Assembly: GCA_028713655.1 (NCBI GenBank)
Contig: JAQTNW010000037.1
Coordinates: 1 to 35,153, forward strand
Source: Candidatus Methylacidiphilales bacterium
Lineage (GTDB): Bacteria; Verrucomicrobiota; Verrucomicrobiia; Methylacidiphilales; JAAUTS01
DNA length: 35,153 nucleotides
Direction of reading: 5' to 3'
A model generated the notes under the pieces. The model saw only the letters and a list, made by a program, of their open reading frames with translations. It ran no database searches and was not told the origin of the DNA. Shown here in pieces: positions 31,682 to 35,153 of this stretch (the stretch's first letter is position 1; the number at the start of each line of letters is the position of its first letter). A program made the translations under genes and the position numbers.

Positions 31682-31807
31682 ATGAAAGGGGGTGATTTTA
31701 ATCCAGGGCGAGTGCAGGGGCAAGAGGAAATGGAGCATGAAGAAGGCAGAAAGCAGAAGCCAGAATGGGAAAATGCGGCTTTTCAGAAGCAGGTGAGTCA
31801 ATCCGGG

Positions 31808-32458
31808 TTAAACATGCAGGATCACGTCCTTGGGATGAAAACGCACCTTGGGCGTGGCGGCATATTTGTCCTGGGCCGAGCGGTAGCCGGCGCAACAGGC
31901 CACAACGGTTTTTAATCCGAGCGCGTTCAGTCCAAGAATTTCATCGTATTTGGCGGGTTCCAAGCCTTCCATGGGACAGGTGTCGATGCCCAGCAATGCG
32001 GCGCTGGTCATGAAGTTACCGAGGGCGATATAAACCTGACGGGTGGCCCATTCGTGCAGCCAGCCTTCCTTGGCCGCTTTGTTGGCAAAACTGACCATCA
32101 TGCCGCGATAGCCTGCCAGGGGTTCGACGCTGCCACCCCGAATTTCAACGGCGCGGGCCAGAAAGCGGTCGATATAGGCTTCGTTGACATCGGTCCGGAT
32201 GGCAAAGACCACATGGTGCGAGCAATCGGTGACCTGTCCCTGGTTCCAGGAAACCGCCTTGAGTTTTTCGCGGACTTGGGGATCCGTGACGACGACGAAC
32301 TTCCAGGGTTGCAGCCCGAAGGAAGAAGGGGACAGGATCAGGCTTTCTTCCAGCGCAGACCAGTCCGCGGGAGCGATTTTTTTAGCGGGATCAAATTGTT
32401 TGGTGGCGTAACGCCATTTCAGGGTTCCGAGCAGTTTTTCACGAGGGATGGTGTTCAT
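31808..32458 (-). CDS. NAD(P)H-dependent nitroreductase family protein (NfsB-like)
   Basis: A 216-residue FMN-dependent flavoprotein. Features are WRYATKQFDPAKKI (FMN-phosphate-binding RYATK at the N-terminus), LSPSSFGLQPWKFVVVTDP (the family's 'SS.NxQPW' segment), WATRQVYIALGNFMTSAALLGIDTCPMEG and the C-terminal Arg in PKVRFHPKDVI. Relatives reduce nitroaromatics, quinones or flavins with NAD(P)H as cytoplasmic dimers. The physiological substrate is unknown. The stop codon (TAA at 31810-31808) is followed by cccggat, a solo arm of the dispersed repeat family. Confidence 0.9.
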   Translation of the reverse strand: MNTIPREKLLGTLKWRYATKQFDPAKKIAPADWSALEESLILSPSSFGLQPWKFVVVTDPQVREKLKAVSWNQGQVTDCSHHVVFAIRTDVNEAYIDRFLARAVEIRGGSVEPLAGYRGMMVSFANKAAKEGWLHEWATRQVYIALGNFMTSAALLGIDTCPMEGLEPAKYDEILGLNALGLKTVVACCAGYRSAQDKYAATPKVRFHPKDVILHV

Positions 32459-32651
32459 AAATTTTCTTTGGTTGAATTATGATTATTACAGGCGATACTT
32501 TAGCCCATAAACCAAATTCCGCCAGTGTCCAACCCGGATGTGAAAAGTCAAGAAAACCGCCAAGACAGCTCCTGCCACTGGTACAGCCTCGGCGCCTCAA
32601 ACTCCAGCCGCTGTTGCGCCAGCAAATTGATCGGAATGGTTTTGCAGGATT
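32459..32651. other. Intergenic, with a solo repeat arm
   Basis: No gene seen. aacccggatgt at 32531-32541 followed by 'gaaaaccgcc' looks like a decayed piece of the two-hairpin repeat, and ggttttgcagg lies near 32638. The nitroreductase promoter should lie at about 32465-32510. Confidence 0.4.
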
Positions 32652-32879
32652 ATGACTTTTAATCAAATGCGCGAGAAACTGGGTATGGACGGCCATAGAA
32701 TGGCCGTCACTGGTGCGATTCTGAGTGTTCTATTCTTGTTTGTGGCGCTTTCCGTACCGCCAGTTACTCCTGCGCTCGCACAAGCCAAAGAATCGGCAGA
32801 GGTAGCAGACTGCCGCCAAGCGGGTATCCTGTTATTTGCCTATGCCAATACGAGGGCGATACCGCTTAATTATCTCTAA
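32652..32879 (+). CDS. Small membrane protein or decayed pseudopilin-like fragment
   Basis: A 75-residue frame. One hydrophobic segment (about 19-40, VTGAILSVLFLFVALSVPP) is followed by PALAQAKESAEVADCRQAGI and LLFAYAN. The second part resembles the stretch after the N-terminal helix of the pseudopilin-like proteins abundant in PVC bacteria ('ALAxAKExARxxxCxxNLKQLGLAxxxYAND'). The N-terminal prepilin peptidase motif (G-FTLxE) is absent and the frame stops at once, so this may be a broken remnant. No ribosome binding site is evident. Low confidence that it is expressed. Confidence 0.35.
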   Translation: MTFNQMREKLGMDGHRMAVTGAILSVLFLFVALSVPPVTPALAQAKESAEVADCRQAGILLFAYANTRAIPLNYL

Positions 32880-33280
32880 CAAGAGATATAAGCGCAGAGA
32901 AACCCCCTTGTCTTCCCCCTTTTCAGGGGGATGGGTGCAGCTTGCGCGAGTTTAAAGTCTGCCGCTTTCGCCATCTCTTCTTCGCCACCTCCTTCGCCGA
33001 GGCTGCGGTGGACAGGCAAGTTTTGATAAAGTTTCAGGTTCGCCACGGCGAATCCGTCCTGTGGCGGATTTTTAGTTTCAAGTCTCTGGTGCCGGTTTCA
33101 TTTGCGTTAATCCGCGTTTATCCGTGGTTCTATTTCCCATTCGATTATTGTTCGCACACCGCCTGCCGCGGCGGGCTTTGGCGGACCCTCTGCGTTAAAG
33201 GGTTCTTTCTCTGTGCTTCCCCGGCATGGCCGGAAAAGATTTGCGGCTTGGGACGGGCTGGCGTAGCCTCATCCCCTCCT
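32880..33280. repeat. Intergenic region upstream of lysS with dispersed repeat words
   Basis: Open in the lysS frame from 32942 but not coding-like. It contains aatccgtcctgtggcggatt (33051-33070), 'gcgttaatccgcgtttatccgtggttc' (about 33103-33129), and 'cctctgcgttaaaggg' words found in other spacers. These make a longer lysS N-terminus implausible. Confidence 0.55.
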
Positions 33281-34744
33281 ATGGAAGATGCGAGCGAACT
33301 ATTGGCCATACGCAGGGCCAAACTGGACAAGCTGCGGGCCCTTGGCGTGGATCCTTTCGGACAAGCCTTTCCTGACGTACTGTCTTCATCCGCCATTCTG
33401 GCCGCATTCGAGGAGGAAAAGCGGGTGCGTTTTGCCGGCCGGGTCATTGCGCACCGCGACATGGGCAAAAGCCACTTTCTCCATTTGCAGGACGAGTCGG
33501 GCAAGTTGCAGGTCTATGTGCAGACCAAATCCATGACCGAACCGCAGGCCGCAGTCTTCAAGCTGGTCGATCTCGGCGATTTCATCGGGGTGGACGGAAC
33601 GCTGTTTACAACAAAGACGGGCGAAAAAACCGTACGGTCGGAGTCGCTCACATTTCTCAGCAAGGCATTGAAGCCGTTGCCGGGCAAATGGCATGGCTTG
33701 CAGGATGTGGAGCAGCGCTATCGCCAGCGGTATCTGGACATGATCAGCAATCCCGAGGTGAAGGACACGCTGCTGCTACGCAGCCGGATTGTGCGGGAAG
33801 TCCGCAATTTTTTGGAAGAGAAGGGCTTTTTGGAGGTTGAGACCCCGATGATGCAGTCCATACCCGGCGGGGCGGCGGCGCAGCCGTTTGTGACGCATCA
33901 TAATGCGCTGGGGATCCAGCTTTATATGCGAATCGCGCCGGAGCTTTATCTCAAGCGCCTGCTGGTCGGAGGCTGTTCCAAGGTATTCGAGCTCAACCGG
34001 AATTTCCGGAATGAAGGCATTTCGCGGAAGCACAATCCCGAGTTTACCATGCTCGAGGCGTACTGGGCTTATGCCGACTACGAGATGATGGCGGCGCTGA
34101 TTGAGGAACTGATCGTCCATCTGGCGGAGAAATTTTTTGGCGGCCCGCTGTTGCAGCATGTGTACAAGGATGCGGAAGGGCAGGTTATCGGCGAGAAGAG
34201 GATCAACCTGACGCGGCCCTGGAAACGGAAAAAATACCGCGACTGCATCAAAGAGGCGGCCGGGGCCGATTGGTTCGATCTGACGCCGGAGGCCCGGGTG
34301 TCGAGGGCTGTGGAACTGGGCGTGGAAATAGGCTCGGGGCTGGAGGATTTTGAGGTGAGCAACCAGGTGTTTGAAAAGCTGGTGGAAGCGAAAGCGGTCG
34401 ATCCCCTGTTCGTGACCCATCTGCCAAAGGAGTTGGTGCCATTGGCTCGCCAGAATTCGGAAGACCCCTCGGTGGTGGATGTGTACGAACTGATCATCAA
34501 CGGCCAGGAAATATCGCCCGGCTACAGCGAGTTGAACGACCCGGTGGTGCAACGCTGGCGCCTGCAGGAGCAGGCGGGCGCGGAAGTACAAAAGCTTGAC
34601 GAGGACTTTCTCGAAGCCCTGGAACACGGCATGCCGCCCGCTGGCGGACTGGGACTGGGCATCGACCGCCTGGTGATGATGTTGACGGGCGCGGAATCCA
34701 TCCGGGATGTGATTCTGTTTCCGTTGCTGAAGCCGAAGGCCTAA
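33281..34744 (+). CDS. lysS: Lysyl-tRNA synthetase, class II
   Basis: A 487-residue class II LysRS, the cytoplasmic enzyme that charges tRNA-Lys. The N-terminal OB anticodon-binding domain (about 1-140) has RFAGRVIAHRDMGKSHFLHL and DESGKLQVYVQ. The catalytic domain shows RYRQRYLDMISNPEV and RNFLEEKGFLEVETPMM (motif 1 region), FELNRNFRNEGISRKHNPEF (motif 2), GQEISPGYSELNDP, and GGLGLGIDRLVMMLTG (motif 3). The frame is open from 32942, but the family N-terminus begins at ATG 33281 (MEDASELLAIRRAKL), and upstream sequence is repetitive intergenic DNA. The TAA stop (34742-34744) is immediately followed by cccggatgt, the left arm of a two-hairpin repeat. Confidence 0.95.
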   Translation: MEDASELLAIRRAKLDKLRALGVDPFGQAFPDVLSSSAILAAFEEEKRVRFAGRVIAHRDMGKSHFLHLQDESGKLQVYVQTKSMTEPQAAVFKLVDLGDFIGVDGTLFTTKTGEKTVRSESLTFLSKALKPLPGKWHGLQDVEQRYRQRYLDMISNPEVKDTLLLRSRIVREVRNFLEEKGFLEVETPMMQSIPGGAAAQPFVTHHNALGIQLYMRIAPELYLKRLLVGGCSKVFELNRNFRNEGISRKHNPEFTMLEAYWAYADYEMMAALIEELIVHLAEKFFGGPLLQHVYKDAEGQVIGEKRINLTRPWKRKKYRDCIKEAAGADWFDLTPEARVSRAVELGVEIGSGLEDFEVSNQVFEKLVEAKAVDPLFVTHLPKELVPLARQNSEDPSVVDVYELIINGQEISPGYSELNDPVVQRWRLQEQAGAEVQKLDEDFLEALEHGMPPAGGLGLGIDRLVMMLTGAESIRDVILFPLLKPKA

Positions 34745-34865
34745 CCCGGATGTTTTCACATGTTTCTTAAAACTCCTGCAGAGTGTCCAGTCAAAAGGCC
34801 GGACAAAATCGGGGGGTGCGGCCAGATCCGGGTTAATAACATATCCGCCTGAATGGGAATTTTTT
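34743..34865 (+). repeat. Dispersed two-hairpin repeat, copy 4 (truncated in hairpin 2)
   Basis: Hairpin 1 arms are aacccggatgt (34743-34753) and agatccgggtt (34824-34834). Inner words gagtgtccagtcaaaaggccgg match copy 2. Then aataacatatccgcctgaatgggaattttttga matches the left half of hairpin 2, where the copy stops and the next gene begins. It overlaps the last two bases of the lysS stop codon. Confidence 0.75.
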
Positions 34866-34867
34866 GA

Positions 34868-35153
34868 GTGAGCACTGAAACAAATGAGCGGGTCGAAGTC
34901 GCGCGGATGCCGGAAGGCATTCATTATGCCTACTGGTTTCAGGTCTTCAATTCGCTGTCGTTTTCCATCGTGTTGGGCGTGCCCATGCTGTTGTTCATGA
35001 AGCGGCTGGGGGCCAGCGCCACCATCCTCGGAATTGTCAATGCGCTGGGCCCGCTGCTGAACATCCTGCAGATTCCCGCGGCGCGCTATGTGGAGCAGGT
35101 GGGATACCGGAGTTTTGTGCTGCGCGGGTGGTCGCTCCGGAGCGTGTTCATCA
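34868..35153 (+). CDS. Major facilitator superfamily transporter, N-terminal part (runs off the window)
   Basis: The frame from GTG 34868 has about 95 codons to the window end without a stop. A hydrophilic start is followed by GIHYAYWFQVFNSLSFSIVL and GVPMLLFMKRLGASATILGI, then LLNILQIPAARYVEQVGYRS. The pattern of two helices, with an A-x-x-x-x-x-G-Y/R-R loop between helices 2 and 3, is typical of MFS permeases. The start could also be ATG 34907 (MPEGIHYAY). No clear ribosome binding site lies before either, because the upstream DNA is the truncated repeat. Substrate unknown. Confidence 0.65.
   Translation, partial: MSTETNERVEVARMPEGIHYAYWFQVFNSLSFSIVLGVPMLLFMKRLGASATILGIVNALGPLLNILQIPAARYVEQVGYRSFVLRGWSLRSVFI

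Noticed and set aside
32942-33280. Longer N-terminus for LysS
   Set aside because: The region consists of dispersed intergenic repeats; LysRS families begin near ATG 33281.

Overview
The window looks like a chromosomal segment of a Gram-negative (diderm) bacterium of moderately high GC. The PVC group, most likely Verrucomicrobiota, is my best guess. It rests on the mix of Mla lipid transport, an L-Ara4N lipid A operon, a bacterial Ser/Thr kinase, citramalate-based isoleucine synthesis, and intergenic repeats of the 'catccgtgtttatccgtggttc' type. No rRNA or 16S-level marker is present, so the taxonomy is an inference.

Layout. 1-900: debris, with the 5' end of a REP-associated tyrosine transposase (minus strand) abutting a gpmA gene cut at its catalytic-His codon, then a broken vapC-like PIN toxin. 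925-6617 (minus): a compact arn operon, arnT-arnB-arnC-arnA(formyltransferase)-arnA(decarboxylase), with overlapping stop/start codons and ArnA split into two genes. 7000-7615: a two-gene toxin-antitoxin-like module whose second member (DUF6036 nucleotidyltransferase type) is truncated. 7711-9459: an Ile-rich leader peptide and attenuator-like hairpins followed by citramalate synthase (cimA). 9497-13164 (minus): a small membrane protein, then mlaE-mlaF-mlaD-ispD; IspD carries a histidine-kinase-dimerisation-like tail. 13276-14486: exbB/exbD. 14771-20351 (minus): Ser/Thr kinase, methyltransferase, rnc, xerD-like recombinase, purC. 20695-24992: a glycosidase-glycosyltransferase fusion coupled to an ABC exporter. 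25098-25614: a ParD/ParE-like module with a frameshifted toxin. 25689-28471 (minus): pilT and a coupled membrane-anchored protein. 28541-29101: lipoprotein. 29547-30659: M29 aminopeptidase. 31120-32458 (minus): rpiB, tRNA-Val(CAC), nitroreductase. 33281-34744: lysS, followed by the start of an MFS transporter at the window edge.

How genes fit together. Four blocks concern the envelope: Arn lipid A modification, MlaEFD phospholipid transport, ExbBD energy transduction, and the glycan synthase/exporter pair. The rest is housekeeping (cimA, ispD, rnc, purC, rpiB, lysS) plus decaying toxin and transposase remnants.

Most notable. (1) A leader peptide of 30 codons with five Ile codons near its end sits 79 nt upstream of cimA. 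It overlaps mutually exclusive hairpins, the second followed by a T run, which is the expected architecture of ribosome-mediated attenuation by isoleucine. (2) A dispersed two-hairpin repeat of about 230 bp occurs in at least five full or partial copies, repeatedly overlapping stop codons of unrelated genes. (3) A GH-GT2 fusion is translationally coupled to an ABC exporter. (4) IspD is fused to an H-box-like domain inside an Mla operon.
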